DNA of 64,000 nucleotides, taken from the NCBI GenBank assembly GCA_002346545.1, contig DEAA01000027.1:67061-131060 (forward strand), read 5' to 3'. Numbering within the stretch: position 1 is the first letter of the stretch; each line of letters starts with the position of its first letter. The notes beneath the pieces were generated by a model. The model saw only the letters and a list, made by a program, of their open reading frames with translations. It searched no databases and was not told the DNA's origin. Both the position numbers and the translations under genes were made by a program. Origin of the DNA: Acidobacteria bacterium UBA2994. Its GTDB lineage: Bacteria; Acidobacteriota; Vicinamibacteria; Vicinamibacterales; UBA8438. Positions 17,234 through 26,775 of this stretch are shown here, piece after piece.

Positions 17234-18027
17234 TAGGGGTCGCTCCGGAGAGAAAAGAGATACGCCACGAGGTCGTCGAGTTGCCGGGTCGACAGCTGGT
17301 CGCCGTAGGCTGGCATCGTCGAGCGCTCGCTCCGTTCCCAGGTCCAGTCGCCATATTTCGAGAACGACCGCAGCTGCTCGTTCTCGTCCATGATCCGGAA
17401 GCTGAAGGAGTCCTCGCCCATGCGCAGCCCCTCGTGGGCCTGGCTTCCGTTGGTCGCCCGCATGGTCCACCAGCGGGGGTGCACTTCGGCGTCGGGGTCG
17501 GTGAGTGAAGTGCGCAAGTCATCAGGCGTACGGTCGTCGCCGATATTCGACAGGTCCGGGCCACGCCGGCCGCCATCGCCGTTCACCATGTGACAGTCGG
17601 CGCAGCTGCCGGTTCCGGTGAAGAGCTGCTGGCCGGTGGCCGAGGAGCCTGGTGGGGCATCAGCCACCTCAGTGAGCGAGCGGAGGTAGGTGACCATCTG
17701 CCACAGTTCTTGCTCTGGCGCATCGGTGCCGGTGCCGACCATGGCCGTGCCTTGCACTCCATCCCGGATGACCCGGTAGAGTTCGCCGTCGGATTCGGCT
17801 CGCTGGAATCGACCAGTCGTTAGGTCGGGGCCCACGCTTTCGTTGCCACCCCGCGCATTCAGCCCATGACAGCTGGCGCATTGCGCCTGAAAGACCCGGC
17901 GACCCATCCGCAGGTCGATCCGGCTGGTGTAGGGGTTCGTCTCGGAGTCTTGCGCCGTTGCCGTGAAGGGCGAGGTGCCAGACACGACCACGGCTAGTAG
18001 GGCGATTCGCGCTGGCAGGTAGCGCAT
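17233..18027 (-). CDS. Periplasmic diheme cytochrome c
   Basis: 264 residues with a signal peptide ending TATAQ. There are two haem c attachment sites, CASCH (about 50-54) in the first domain and CADCH (about 142-146) in the second. They have candidate axial Met residues in GTAMVG and STMPAYGDQLS. The C-terminus has the helix typical of small class I cytochromes (LVAYLFSL). It is translationally coupled to the PQQ dehydrogenase gene that follows by one shared base, so it is the likely electron acceptor of that enzyme. Confidence 0.9.
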   Translation of the reverse strand: MRYLPARIALLAVVVSGTSPFTATAQDSETNPYTSRIDLRMGRRVFQAQCASCHGLNARGGNESVGPDLTTGRFQRAESDGELYRVIRDGVQGTAMVGTGTDAPEQELWQMVTYLRSLTEVADAPPGSSATGQQLFTGTGSCADCHMVNGDGGRRGPDLSNIGDDRTPDDLRTSLTDPDAEVHPRWWTMRATNGSQAHEGLRMGEDSFSFRIMDENEQLRSFSKYGDWTWERSERSTMPAYGDQLSTRQLDDLVAYLFSLRSDP

Positions 18028-18062
18028 GGCTCTGTCTCCTGTCTCCTAGCGGAGAAACCGCA

Positions 18063-18536
18063 TTACAGCTCGATGTCGAAGACGAAGTCGGTCCACTCAG
18101 CGATCTTGCCGTCGATTAGATGAAAGACTCCCACGACTGGGATGTCGAGTTGCTGATCTGGTAGCGTGAAACGGTCGATCCGGTCGTCGACGACTACCGG
18201 TCCTCGGGCCCAGGTGTCCACCACCTCAAACTCGATAACGGAGGCGCTCCCAACGAAGCCATCCACTAACGCTTCAATGGCCGCCGATCCTTCGACCATC
18301 GGTGCGGTCTGCGTCGCGCGATACTTGCATTCGTCCGTCAGGTGACTGGTGATTCGGGGCCAGTCAAGTGGGGCAGTGAAGGCTGCACAGAACTGATTCA
18401 CCACGTTGATGTTGGCCGATTCCTCTGCCGTCGGTTGTGCGGTCGCCGGTCGAGCCAGCACACCGGCGAGGCCAAGACCGCTCGTCGTGAGCATGGTGCG
18501 GCGGGTGAGCCCGTTTGCCGGTCTTCTCGTTGTCAT
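18063..18536 (-). CDS. Exported limonene-1,2-epoxide hydrolase-like (SnoaL fold) protein
   Basis: 157 residues. The N-terminus carries a twin-arginine-like signal (LTRRTMLTTSGLGLAG, cleavage near ATAQ). The mature 120 residues match the limonene-epoxide hydrolase branch of the SnoaL/NTF2 fold. VDDRIDRF supplies the Arg and Asp, and EWTDFVFD the second Asp, of the expected Asp-Arg-Asp triad. The usual WRDY is WTDF here. It would open an epoxide or simply bind a small ligand in the periplasm. It sits 7 bases after the quinoprotein gene 18544-20508 and 35 bases before the diheme cytochrome gene, so it belongs to the same operon. Confidence 0.78.
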   Translation of the reverse strand: MTTRRPANGLTRRTMLTTSGLGLAGVLARPATAQPTAEESANINVVNQFCAAFTAPLDWPRITSHLTDECKYRATQTAPMVEGSAAIEALVDGFVGSASVIEFEVVDTWARGPVVVDDRIDRFTLPDQQLDIPVVGVFHLIDGKIAEWTDFVFDIEL

Positions 18537-18543
18537 GATGTCC

Positions 18544-20508
18544 TCACGGAAGGGTCAGCGCGACGAGCTCGCTGCCCATGTCGTCCCAGCCCACGGTCGC
18601 GATGATGTACTGCTTGCCGTCGATCATGTAGGTCATCGGGGCGCCGCTGGTGCCGCCCGGCAGCTCCATCTCCCACACCACGTCGCCGGTGGCCTTGTCG
18701 TAGGCGCGAAACATCTTACCGCCCGGGCCGTTGTACCACTGGGGCAGCGACGACACACCGGTGTTTCCGCCCTCACCCAGGAACACGAGTGACCCGGTGA
18801 CGAGCACCGAGGCACGTCCTGGGTTGCCCAGGGGCGGAAGGTCCAGGTGCGCGATCGCGGGATGGTTCCGCGGACCGATCCCGTTGGGTACCTGCCATGA
18901 GATGTCCCCAGTGTTCAGGTCGATGGCTGTCAGGCGGCCGTATGGGGGCTTGAACAACGGTAACCCTTGTGGGCCCGGTAGTGGTTCATAGCGCTCGCGC
19001 ACGAACCGCACGTCGGAGCGCGGATTGGTCGACGGCGTGATCGCGATCACGTTCTGGCTATAGGCGGAGGGGACATAGAGCATGCCGGTGGCCGGGTCGA
19101 AGCCGGCGCCGCTCCAGTTAGCACCTCCCGCCGTGCCCGGGCTGAAGATGGTGCCCTTCTTGCCTCCGGGTGACGGGTCGAGCAGCACCGGTGGTGTGAA
19201 GATGGGACCCCACTCGTAACGTTCCAGGATCTCGAGTGCTTCCGCTCGGAGCTCCGGGGTGAAGTCGATGAGGTCGTCCACGGTTACACCCTGCAGCTCG
19301 AAGGCGGGCGGCTTGGTCGGGAAGGGCTGCGTCTCAGCGAGTCGCTCGCCCGGTACGGGTGAGGCAGGCACCGGGCGTTCCTCGATCGGCCAGACCGGCT
19401 CTCCGGTCACCCGATCGAATACGTACACCCATGCCTGTTTGCTGGGCTGGGCCACCGCCTTGATCTCGCGCCCGTTCACGGTGATGTCGGTGAGCACGGC
19501 TGAGGATGCGAAGTCGTAGTCCCACACTCCGTGGTGAATCGCCTGGAAGTGCCACAGTCGCTCGCCGGTCTCCACATCGACCGCCACTAGGCTCTCGGCG
19601 AAGAGATTGTCGCCTGGGCGGTGCCCGCCGTAGTAGTCGTTCGAGGGTGTGGAGAGCGGTAAATAAACGATGCCGAGTTCCTCGTCCCCGGTCGGGTGGG
19701 CCCACATGTTGGTGTTCCCGCTGTATTCCCAGGAGGGTCGGTCCTCGACCGGGTCGATGCCCCAGGTGTCTACCCCGAACTCGTTCTCCCGTGGAATCGT
19801 GTAGAAGGTCCAGAGGTGCTCTCCGGTGCGCACGTCATAGCCTCGAACGTCGCCCCGCGGCGCCTGCTTGGTCGCCGGCATCTGGTTGTTGAGGATGTCG
19901 CCGATGAACGAGCCGATGATGATGACGTCGCGGATGATCGTGGGGGCCGAGTTCCAGTAGTACTCGGGGAAGGGTCTGAGCAATCCTTCCCGTAGGTCGA
20001 CTTCACCGGCCTCGCCGAAGTTTGTGTCGCGCTCGCCGGTTCTCGCATTCAGCGAGACAAGCTTCGGGCCGAGGGTCGCGACGACGCGCCGCTCGTCACC
20101 GTCGCTCCAGTAGGCGACCCCTCGCGTCTGGCGTACCCGCACTCCGTCGCTGGGGCCGGTATTCCAGACCACCTCGCCGGTGGTCGGTGCGAGCGCCGTG
20201 ATGGTGCCCAGCCCCGAGCTGAAGTACAGCAGGCCGTCGACCATCAACGGCGTAGTCTGCGACCCGACCGGACCCCGGGTGGTCTCGCCGTTGCGAATTT
20301 CGTCGGGAATCACCGGTTGGCGCCAGGCGATCTCAAGATCGGCGACGTTGTCCCTGTTGATCTGATCGAGGGGCAGATACTTGGTTCCTGCCTTGTCCGC
20401 AGCGTAGACCGACCACTCGGCGGTCTGCGCCACCGCAGACGAGACGGTTGTGCCGATCACACTTGCGATGGTCGCCAACACGATGGCGTGTCTCACCCGT
20501 TTCCGCAT
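18544..20508 (-). CDS. PQQ-dependent glucose-dehydrogenase-like quinoprotein
   Basis: 654 residues from the ATG at 20508, with AGGAGG 6 bases upstream and a signal peptide ending SAVAQ. It resembles the soluble domain of membrane-type PQQ glucose/quinate dehydrogenases: EWSVYAADKAGTKYLPLDQI at the N-terminus, VRQTRGVAYW, HHGVWDYDFAS as the catalytic-Asp strand, and TSGAPMTYMIDGKQYI at the C-terminus. It lacks the adjacent Cys pair and any N-terminal membrane domain. It should oxidise a sugar or sugar alcohol in the periplasm. The epoxide-hydrolase-like gene follows at 7 bases. Upstream, 251 bases away, is family copy 2 on the same strand. Confidence 0.87.
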   Translation of the reverse strand: MRKRVRHAIVLATIASVIGTTVSSAVAQTAEWSVYAADKAGTKYLPLDQINRDNVADLEIAWRQPVIPDEIRNGETTRGPVGSQTTPLMVDGLLYFSSGLGTITALAPTTGEVVWNTGPSDGVRVRQTRGVAYWSDGDERRVVATLGPKLVSLNARTGERDTNFGEAGEVDLREGLLRPFPEYYWNSAPTIIRDVIIIGSFIGDILNNQMPATKQAPRGDVRGYDVRTGEHLWTFYTIPRENEFGVDTWGIDPVEDRPSWEYSGNTNMWAHPTGDEELGIVYLPLSTPSNDYYGGHRPGDNLFAESLVAVDVETGERLWHFQAIHHGVWDYDFASSAVLTDITVNGREIKAVAQPSKQAWVYVFDRVTGEPVWPIEERPVPASPVPGERLAETQPFPTKPPAFELQGVTVDDLIDFTPELRAEALEILERYEWGPIFTPPVLLDPSPGGKKGTIFSPGTAGGANWSGAGFDPATGMLYVPSAYSQNVIAITPSTNPRSDVRFVRERYEPLPGPQGLPLFKPPYGRLTAIDLNTGDISWQVPNGIGPRNHPAIAHLDLPPLGNPGRASVLVTGSLVFLGEGGNTGVSSLPQWYNGPGGKMFRAYDKATGDVVWEMELPGGTSGAPMTYMIDGKQYIIATVGWDDMGSELVALTLP

Positions 20509-20759
20509 CACGAGCCTCCTGATTGACGCCGAGTCTACCGCACCCGAGCGACCAGGGTCGCTATGCCGGTAGACGGAGGGAAAGAGTCGAGCATTACTCC
20601 TCTCAATGGTCGGTGAGGACCCGTCTGCAAAAGGGGCTACGACGGCCACTAGCGGCAGTTCGAGCAGTTTGGCGAGCAGGTAAACACCACCGGTCGGAAG
20701 TGGACCAGCGCCGTGGCCATTTCGCGCGCCTCGGACCAGTGGCGGCCAGCGGGCACCAA

Positions 20760-21758
20760 TCAGGGTTGATTGGTGGTCTCTCGTTCGAGCGCGCGGGCGC
20801 CACGCAACAGGTTGAACATGCCGTGATTACCCTCGTGACAGGCGTACTCGTAGAGCGGCTGGTCACCACGCGTCATCGGAAGACGGCCGCTGAACGGCGA
20901 CGTCCAAGTGTCGGGGTCTTCGACGGTGAACTCGTAGAGCAAGCTGTTGTCACTGGCTCGGGTGAACCGCTCGACAAGTCTGGTGTTCTCGGCCGAGCCC
21001 CAAGAGACGAACGAGGTGTTGAAGCTGCCGGTCGCGTTGGTGAAGTTGGTTGTCTCTACCACAAGGGTGTCGCCCTCCCAGTGGCCTCGTGAGCTACCCA
21101 TCCACTGCCGGATGCTGTCGGGCAGCTGATCACGGTCGTTGAGTGGGATGACCCGCACGTCGTGCACCATCTCGAGGAGGAGCACCACAAATCCGGGCGA
21201 CTGGAAGATCTGCACGTTGTTGTTGTAGCCGCCTGGTAGCAGCGGGGGACCGGTGCTGAAGCCGAGCAGGCACCGCTCGGCCGAGCCACGCATCTCCGGG
21301 CCGTCCTCGTTGAAGCCGCCTACGCGCAGTCGTACCGGGTAGCCGCCTGCCTCGGCGTGAGCCGTTCCCCTTGCCTGGGCCGCTTCGGTCAGTGCTGGGA
21401 GCTTGCCGTCGGGTGGATCGACCAGGATAGAGGACTGTCGTAGGGCAGTGGGGCGGGCCCGGTCAGTCCACACCTCCTGGCTGTAGCCGCCTACCGAACC
21501 GGGTGGTGGCGGAAGGTCGGCGATCGCCTGTGCGCTGCTGGTCTGTCCGAGTTCGGCCGCCTCTTCTGCGGTCAGTTGTGCGCGACCTCCGAGCTCGTCC
21601 GGCCGCTCGACCGGCGTGAACGTCCAGTAGTCCCAGACCCCCTGAAGATCGGGGTCGCCCCATCCGGTGCGCGGCCCGTTCTGGGCTTGCGCCAACACTG
21701 GGGGCAGCATGACGCTGGCGAGTACGAGGATTCCGGCCGTTTGGCACAATCTCGGCAT
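20760..21758 (-). CDS. Secreted protein of a paralogous family linked to quinoproteins (copy 2)
   Basis: 332 residues from the ATG at 21758, chosen because AGGAGG lies 7 bases upstream; a longer frame would include the ribosome binding site. The signal peptide ends LAQAQ. It carries all the family blocks: GDPDLQGVWDYWTFTPVERP, VDPPDGKLP, ERCLLGFSTGPPLLPGGYN, EMVHDVRVIPL, SRGHWEGDTLVVETTNF, LVERFTR, YEFTVEDPDTWTSPF and YEYACHEGNHGM. Function unknown to me. It is upstream of and on the same strand as the quinoprotein gene 18544-20508, and divergent from another beta-propeller gene 90 bases away. Confidence 0.82.
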   Translation of the reverse strand: MPRLCQTAGILVLASVMLPPVLAQAQNGPRTGWGDPDLQGVWDYWTFTPVERPDELGGRAQLTAEEAAELGQTSSAQAIADLPPPPGSVGGYSQEVWTDRARPTALRQSSILVDPPDGKLPALTEAAQARGTAHAEAGGYPVRLRVGGFNEDGPEMRGSAERCLLGFSTGPPLLPGGYNNNVQIFQSPGFVVLLLEMVHDVRVIPLNDRDQLPDSIRQWMGSSRGHWEGDTLVVETTNFTNATGSFNTSFVSWGSAENTRLVERFTRASDNSLLYEFTVEDPDTWTSPFSGRLPMTRGDQPLYEYACHEGNHGMFNLLRGARALERETTNQP

Positions 21759-21848
21759 CTGAGGACCTCCTGGGGGCACTGGGGCCCACGCTGGTATCTT
21801 GGCGCTCGGGTAAGATAGCAGACTTCACTGAGGAGACCGGAGCATCCC

Positions 21849-23096
21849 ATGCGCGCCATCGGAATCACCGTGCTGGCCATTGCCCTTGCGCCATCCCCCG
21901 CGCATGGGCAGGCTGACTGGCTGCAGTTTGGCGGGCCGACACGCGATTTCCGGGTCGAGCAGGGACGGGTGGCCAGTGAGTGGCCGGCCGAGGGCCCCCG
22001 CGAACTCTGGCGCCGCACACTTGGCGACGGTTATTCATCGGTGCTCGCGCGTGGCGACACGCTGATCACCATGTACCGAGAGGGTGACCGCGAGGTGGTA
22101 GTGGCGCTCGATGCGGCCACCGGCCGCACGCGGTGGAGCCACGCCTACGACGCGCCCCTGCGGCACAATGGCTACGTCGATGTCTGGTTGAATGCCGCGG
22201 GGCCGGGTCCGTATTCGACCCCGCTGATCGCAGATGGGTCGGTGTTCTCGGTGGGCATCGATGGTGCTTTGTACGCGCTCGACCTTGAGACTGGGGCGGA
22301 GCGGTGGTCAATCGATCTCGTGGCTGAGTTCGAGCTAATGGAATACAACGCGTTCGCATCGAGCGCCTTGGCCGTGGGCGACACTCTGGTTCTGCCCCTG
22401 GGGGGCAGCGGCGGTGGGGTCGTGGCGCTGGACCGAGTCTCCGGGGCGTTGGTCTGGCGGAGCGAGCGCTTCGCAGTGGCTCCGGGCTCGCCGGTGCCTA
22501 TCGTGGTGGACGGTGAGGCCCAACTGGTGGTGGTAGGGCAGCAGGAACTGGTTGGGCTGGCACCCGGTGACGGGCGCACGCTTTGGCGGCACTCGCATCC
22601 CAACGAGCTGGGTTTGAACCTCAGCATGCCTGTTTCCGGTCCAGACGGGTTTTTGTTCATCTCTTCGGCCTATGACGGCGGGAGCCGGGTGCTCCGGCTG
22701 GGACGGGCCGATGGTGGCACGACAGTGGAAGAGGTCTGGTCGACGAACCGGTTGCGGGTACATTTCAGCAACGCCGTGGTCATCGATGGTCTGGTCATCG
22801 GCAGTAGCGGCGACTTCGGCCCCGCGTTTCTCACAGCGTTCGATCTTGCGACGGGGGAGGAGATGTGGCGCGAGCGGCAGTTTGCCCGGGCTCACATGCT
22901 GCTTGTCGACGGGCGTCTGCTCCTGGTGGATGAGGATGGCGACTTGGCCCTCGCCCACGCGACGCGGGACGGGTTGGATGTGCTGGCCCAGGCGCCGATC
23001 CTTACCGACAACGCCTGGACGCCGCCGACGCTCGTCGGGAATCAGTTATATCTGCGCGACCGCCGAGAGGTCGTGGCGCTCGATGTCGGGCGGTGA
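21849..23096 (+). CDS. PQQ-like beta-propeller repeat protein, exported
   Basis: 415 residues with a signal peptide (ending AHGQA). WLQFGGPTRDF begins the first blade. Repeats of the form (A/V)LDxxTGxxxW follow (VVALDAATGRTRWSHAY, YALDLETGAERWSI, VALDRVSGALVWRS and TAFDLATGEEMWRER). This is the outer-membrane-assembly/BamB-like or PQQ-dehydrogenase-like fold, but the PQQ-binding residues are not evident, so it is more likely a structural or binding propeller. It is followed 43 bases downstream by the DUF1080 gene and is divergent from family copy 2. Confidence 0.8.
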   Translation: MRAIGITVLAIALAPSPAHGQADWLQFGGPTRDFRVEQGRVASEWPAEGPRELWRRTLGDGYSSVLARGDTLITMYREGDREVVVALDAATGRTRWSHAYDAPLRHNGYVDVWLNAAGPGPYSTPLIADGSVFSVGIDGALYALDLETGAERWSIDLVAEFELMEYNAFASSALAVGDTLVLPLGGSGGGVVALDRVSGALVWRSERFAVAPGSPVPIVVDGEAQLVVVGQQELVGLAPGDGRTLWRHSHPNELGLNLSMPVSGPDGFLFISSAYDGGSRVLRLGRADGGTTVEEVWSTNRLRVHFSNAVVIDGLVIGSSGDFGPAFLTAFDLATGEEMWRERQFARAHMLLVDGRLLLVDEDGDLALAHATRDGLDVLAQAPILTDNAWTPPTLVGNQLYLRDRREVVALDVGR

Positions 23097-23139
23097 GCGT
23101 GGACAACACGCTCTTGGGCCCGCGGAAGGAGGAGAACCA

Positions 23140-23703
23140 ATGAAGCGTGTTGTCGTGATGCTAGTTGTGGCGTTGGCGTCCTATGCGGTGGTGTCGGCCC
23201 AGAGCTGGACGACCCTGTTCGATGGATCGACTTTGGACGGATGGAACCAGATCGGTGATGCGAACTGGCGGTTGGCCGATGGCGCCGTCGAGGCTGATAG
23301 TGGTGCCGGTTTCCTGGTGACGCCGCGGCCTTACGGCGACTTCGAACTGACGCTCGAGTTCTGGGTGGATGAGCCTGCCAATAGTGGAATTTTCATTCGG
23401 TGTGCCGACCCTACCACCGTCACCGATCGGAACTCCTACGAAGTGAACATCTACGACACCCGAGCCGACCAGACCTATCGCACCGGAGGGATCGTGCATA
23501 TCGCCAGCCCCTCCGGTGTGGTCAATACCGGTGGTCAGTGGAACAGTTACCAGATCACGGCCCGCGGCTCTCGTCTGCAGGTGACGCTCAATGGGCAGGA
23601 GATGGTGGACGTGGAGGACAGCCAGTTCGCCAGCGGTCCGATCGCCCTGCAGTACGGGGCCGGCGTGGTGAAGTTCCGGAACGTGAGAGTTCGCGAACTG
23701 TAG
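23140..23703 (+). CDS. Secreted DUF1080 (3-keto-disaccharide hydrolase type) domain protein
   Basis: 187 residues with a signal peptide ending VVSAQ. It is a single DUF1080 jelly-roll domain: TLFDGSTLDGWNQIGDANWR, then EFWVDEPANSGIFIR, NSYEVNIYDT, GQWNSYQITARGSRLQVTLN and IALQYGAGVVKFRNVRVREL. Family members include 3-keto-glucoside hydrolases, and many are carbohydrate-binding or acting proteins. The presence of sugar-type quinoproteins nearby makes a keto-sugar substrate plausible, as inference. ATG at 23140 is preceded by AAGGAGGAG. It is the second gene of the unit begun at 21849. Confidence 0.85.
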   Translation: MKRVVVMLVVALASYAVVSAQSWTTLFDGSTLDGWNQIGDANWRLADGAVEADSGAGFLVTPRPYGDFELTLEFWVDEPANSGIFIRCADPTTVTDRNSYEVNIYDTRADQTYRTGGIVHIASPSGVVNTGGQWNSYQITARGSRLQVTLNGQEMVDVEDSQFASGPIALQYGAGVVKFRNVRVREL

Positions 23704-23728
23704 CGGCCCCGATCGTCGGCCTGGGCAG

Positions 23729-25165
23729 CTAGCGGTCCATCTGGAGCGCGAAGGTCAGCTCTATGATCACCCTGACGGCGACGGGGCGGTCTTCGCGTGT
23801 GCCAGGTGTAAAACGCCAGCGGCGGGCGGCATCCACCGCGGAGCGGTCCAGGCCGTAGCTCGCATCGAGCGACTCGACCACCTGGACGTCGCCGACGGTC
23901 CCATCGGGAAGCACCACCGCCGACACCAGCACGCGCCCTTCGATCTCCCGCCGCTGCGCCTCGGTCGTGTAGCGCGCTTGGACCATCTCGAAGACCTGAG
24001 GGTTCTCGATACCCGGGCCCGGTTCGTAGACCTGTTCGGTAAACGCGGACGGGGCGCCAGTGGTTTCCGGGCCCATAAAGGCCATGCTGACCTGACCTAG
24101 GAACGGCAGGGTGCACCCGCGGCGTCGGCTCGGCTGATATCTCCAGAGTGATACGGCGCCCTGGGCTGCTTCGACCATGGCCGGAGTGACCTCGCCACCC
24201 CGTGCCCCGAGCACGCGAGACGACGCGATGGCGCCGTCGAGCGACACCGTCACCTCGAGGGTTAAGACCGTTTCGAAGCCGGACGGGAGGTTGTGGAAGA
24301 GGGCTGGCACGGCCAGGAGCAAACTGGGTGCGCTGGCCGGTGCCGCGGTGGCTGGCGGTTCGTTGAGGCATGGGTCGGCCAGGCCAAGCACGTCGGCCGC
24401 CGCGGCACGGTGTGCGGTCGCTGGAATCGGGACGGTGCGCCCTGCCTCCCCCAGCCGCTCCTCGAGCTGTCGGAAGAACCAGGTCTCGACGTCGCCGGTG
24501 TTGTAGCGAATGACGTCGGTGCCCAGTGAGACCGAGCCGACGTGGACGTGGGCCGGCTCGACGAAGGGCGAGACAAAAAGGTGCAGCTGGAATTCGTCGG
24601 GGGGCGAGCCGCCCGGTTCGGCCGGATCCGGCGCAGGGATGCCGACGGCGTTGAAGCGTGTCCACTGGGTGACTAGGAGCTGCCCGTCGCTCGCTGTGCG
24701 CTGTTCCATCCGGCCGAGCGACTCGACGATTGATTGCGCGGCCTGCCAGACGGCGGAGGACGACTGCGTGTACATCCGCGCACGCGCGGTTGGCCACTCG
24801 GGGGTGAAGTTGACCCGACCCACATAGGTCGTGGGAATCGGGATGCCGTCGTTGGTAGCCGGGCTAAAGCGCCATTGCATCACCGCAGCGGTGACCGACT
24901 CTTCGAATCCGACACCGGCTCTGGGTACGTCGCTGACGCTCACCGAAATGACAGTGCCGTCTTCAGCGAGCCGCGCGATGAAGACGACGTGGCCAGCCAC
25001 CGCCGTGCCGAGCGCGGCCGTTGGATAGCGAGGGAGCGGGTTCCCGCCCAGCGGCGCTGCCGGCACCATCCCTTGCCCGAGTGCCACCCGGGGCACCCAC
25101 AGAAGGCCGAAGACCAGTAGTAGTGACACCAGCCTCACGCGACCAAGAAAGCGATCATGAACCAC
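23729..25165 (-). CDS. TonB-family protein with several TonB C-terminal-like domains
   Basis: 478 residues with an N-terminal signal or anchor (about 9-30). There appear to be three TonB C-terminal-like modules: about 40-115 (GHVVFIARLAEDGTVISVSV then MQWRFSPATNDG), about 290-365 (LEVTVSLDGAIASSRVLG then SLWRYQPS) and about 395-475 (EGRVLVSAVVLPDGTVGDVQ then RRWRFTPGTREDRPVAV). A region of unknown structure lies between the first and second. Such multi-module proteins are exported and may not transduce energy. The Pro-rich periplasmic arm of true TonB is missing. It starts with GTG and is divergent from pyk. Confidence 0.78.
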   Translation of the reverse strand: MVHDRFLGRVRLVSLLLVFGLLWVPRVALGQGMVPAAPLGGNPLPRYPTAALGTAVAGHVVFIARLAEDGTVISVSVSDVPRAGVGFEESVTAAVMQWRFSPATNDGIPIPTTYVGRVNFTPEWPTARARMYTQSSSAVWQAAQSIVESLGRMEQRTASDGQLLVTQWTRFNAVGIPAPDPAEPGGSPPDEFQLHLFVSPFVEPAHVHVGSVSLGTDVIRYNTGDVETWFFRQLEERLGEAGRTVPIPATAHRAAAADVLGLADPCLNEPPATAAPASAPSLLLAVPALFHNLPSGFETVLTLEVTVSLDGAIASSRVLGARGGEVTPAMVEAAQGAVSLWRYQPSRRRGCTLPFLGQVSMAFMGPETTGAPSAFTEQVYEPGPGIENPQVFEMVQARYTTEAQRREIEGRVLVSAVVLPDGTVGDVQVVESLDASYGLDRSAVDAARRWRFTPGTREDRPVAVRVIIELTFALQMDR

Positions 25166-25350
25166 GAGGGCGATTATACGATTCGTCTACCGCTGTCCGT
25201 GTCGCCAACCTTGAGCTGAGTGGCTGGTGTTTTGCGCGACTGCCCTATAGCGTCGATGGTTCCGAAACATCTGTTCGATAGGATACGCGCTACGAGTGGA
25301 CCCCGCGCGGCTCCATCAGGCCTCCTACGCGGTCCAGAATCGAGCATCGC

Positions 25351-26763
25351 ATGACCGGACGCCATCGCAAGACCAAGATCATTTGCACCATCGGCCCGGC
25401 AACCCAGTCGCTGTCCATGCTTCAGCAGATGTACGACGCCGGGATGAACGTGGTGCGCCTCAATATGACGCATGCGGACCACCGAGCCGCTGCACGGGTC
25501 ATCAGGGCGGTCAGAACCCTGAACCAGCGGGTCCCGTACCCGGTCGCAGTACTGCTCGATACCCAGGGACCCGAGATCAGAACGGGCGACTTGAGCAAGG
25601 ACTTGCCGCTCAGTAAGGGCGACGTGGTCAACGTGGCCGTGCGGGGTGACACTGATGTCGAGCAGAGCTCCTTCCACATCAACTACGCCGACCTGATCGA
25701 CACTGTCGAGGTGGGTGCTCGGATCACGGTCGACAACGGGCTCATCAACCTCAAGGTGCTTGAAAAGCAGACTAGGACGATGACCTGCGAGGTGCTCGAC
25801 GGGGGCGTGCTGGGGAGTAAGCGTCACGTGAACCTGCCCGGGATTCGCGTGAACTTGCCCGCGATTACGGAGAAGGACGTTACCGACATACGCTTCGGCC
25901 TGGAGCAGCGGGTTGACTTCGTCGCGCTGTCGTTCGTACGTGAAGCCCGTGACGTTCGTCAGCTGCGGCAGTTACTGGGGAGGCAGGCGACGAGGGTCAA
26001 GGTGATAGCCAAGGTTGAGGACCAGGAAGCTGTGCGTAACATCGACGAGATCGTCGACGCCGCTGATGGCGTGATGGTGGCCCGGGGCGATCTCGGAGTG
26101 GAAATCGACATCGCTGATCTGCCGAACGCCCAGCGACAGATCGTCCGGCTGTGTGCCCGACGCGGGCGGCGAGTCGTGGTGGCGACGCACCTACTCGAGT
26201 CGATGATCAGTAATCCGATTCCGACCCGGGCCGAGGTGACCGATGTCGCCAACTCGGTCTACGAGGGCGCCGACGCCATCATGCTGTCCGGGGAAACGAG
26301 CGTGGGTAAGTATCCCGTGCGGTGCGTGGAGTATCTCGACCGGATTGCGCGGACCGCGGAGCAGGAATCGGGGCTCCGGTTCTCGACCGAACTCGAGATG
26401 CGAGCCGATAAGCAGCACCTGGCCGCGGCCGCCGTCTCACTGGCCGAATCACTCGAGGCCGCTGGCATCGTGGTGATCACTCGCCGTGGCGTTACTGCCG
26501 ACTATGTCACCAACTGTCATCCCCGCCGGACGCCGATCTTCGCCTTTACGAACAACGATCCCACTCATCGTCGATTGGCATTGAGCCGGGGCGTGATCGC
26601 TTACAAGGTGGGGTTCAGCTCTGACCCTGAGCGCACTCTCCAGCGGGCGTTCGCGCTCTTGCAGAGTCGTGAGGGTCTGGTGGGCGGGCAGCCGCTGGTG
26701 GTGGTGTCAGATGTGCTGACCGTCCCCGGGGTCGACGCGATTCAGCTACGCCAGGTGCAGTGA
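25351..26763 (+). CDS. pyk: Pyruvate kinase
   Basis: 470 residues, the usual bacterial length. It catalyses phosphoenolpyruvate + ADP to pyruvate + ATP in glycolysis. Visible signatures: KTKIICTIGPATQSLSML (N-terminal substrate loop), VVRLNMTHA, VLLDTQGPEIRTG, FVALSFVREARDV, VIAKVEDQEAV and DGVMVARGDLGVEI (metal and substrate site). The SGETSVGKYPV segment precedes the C-terminal allosteric domain, which is complete. ATG at 25351 starts the conserved N-terminus. The gene converges with phosphofructokinase, leaving only 12 bases between stops, so two irreversible steps of glycolysis sit side by side. Confidence 0.96.
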   Translation: MTGRHRKTKIICTIGPATQSLSMLQQMYDAGMNVVRLNMTHADHRAAARVIRAVRTLNQRVPYPVAVLLDTQGPEIRTGDLSKDLPLSKGDVVNVAVRGDTDVEQSSFHINYADLIDTVEVGARITVDNGLINLKVLEKQTRTMTCEVLDGGVLGSKRHVNLPGIRVNLPAITEKDVTDIRFGLEQRVDFVALSFVREARDVRQLRQLLGRQATRVKVIAKVEDQEAVRNIDEIVDAADGVMVARGDLGVEIDIADLPNAQRQIVRLCARRGRRVVVATHLLESMISNPIPTRAEVTDVANSVYEGADAIMLSGETSVGKYPVRCVEYLDRIARTAEQESGLRFSTELEMRADKQHLAAAAVSLAESLEAAGIVVITRRGVTADYVTNCHPRRTPIFAFTNNDPTHRRLALSRGVIAYKVGFSSDPERTLQRAFALLQSREGLVGGQPLVVVSDVLTVPGVDAIQLRQVQ

Positions 26764-26775
26764 CAGCCCGACGGG

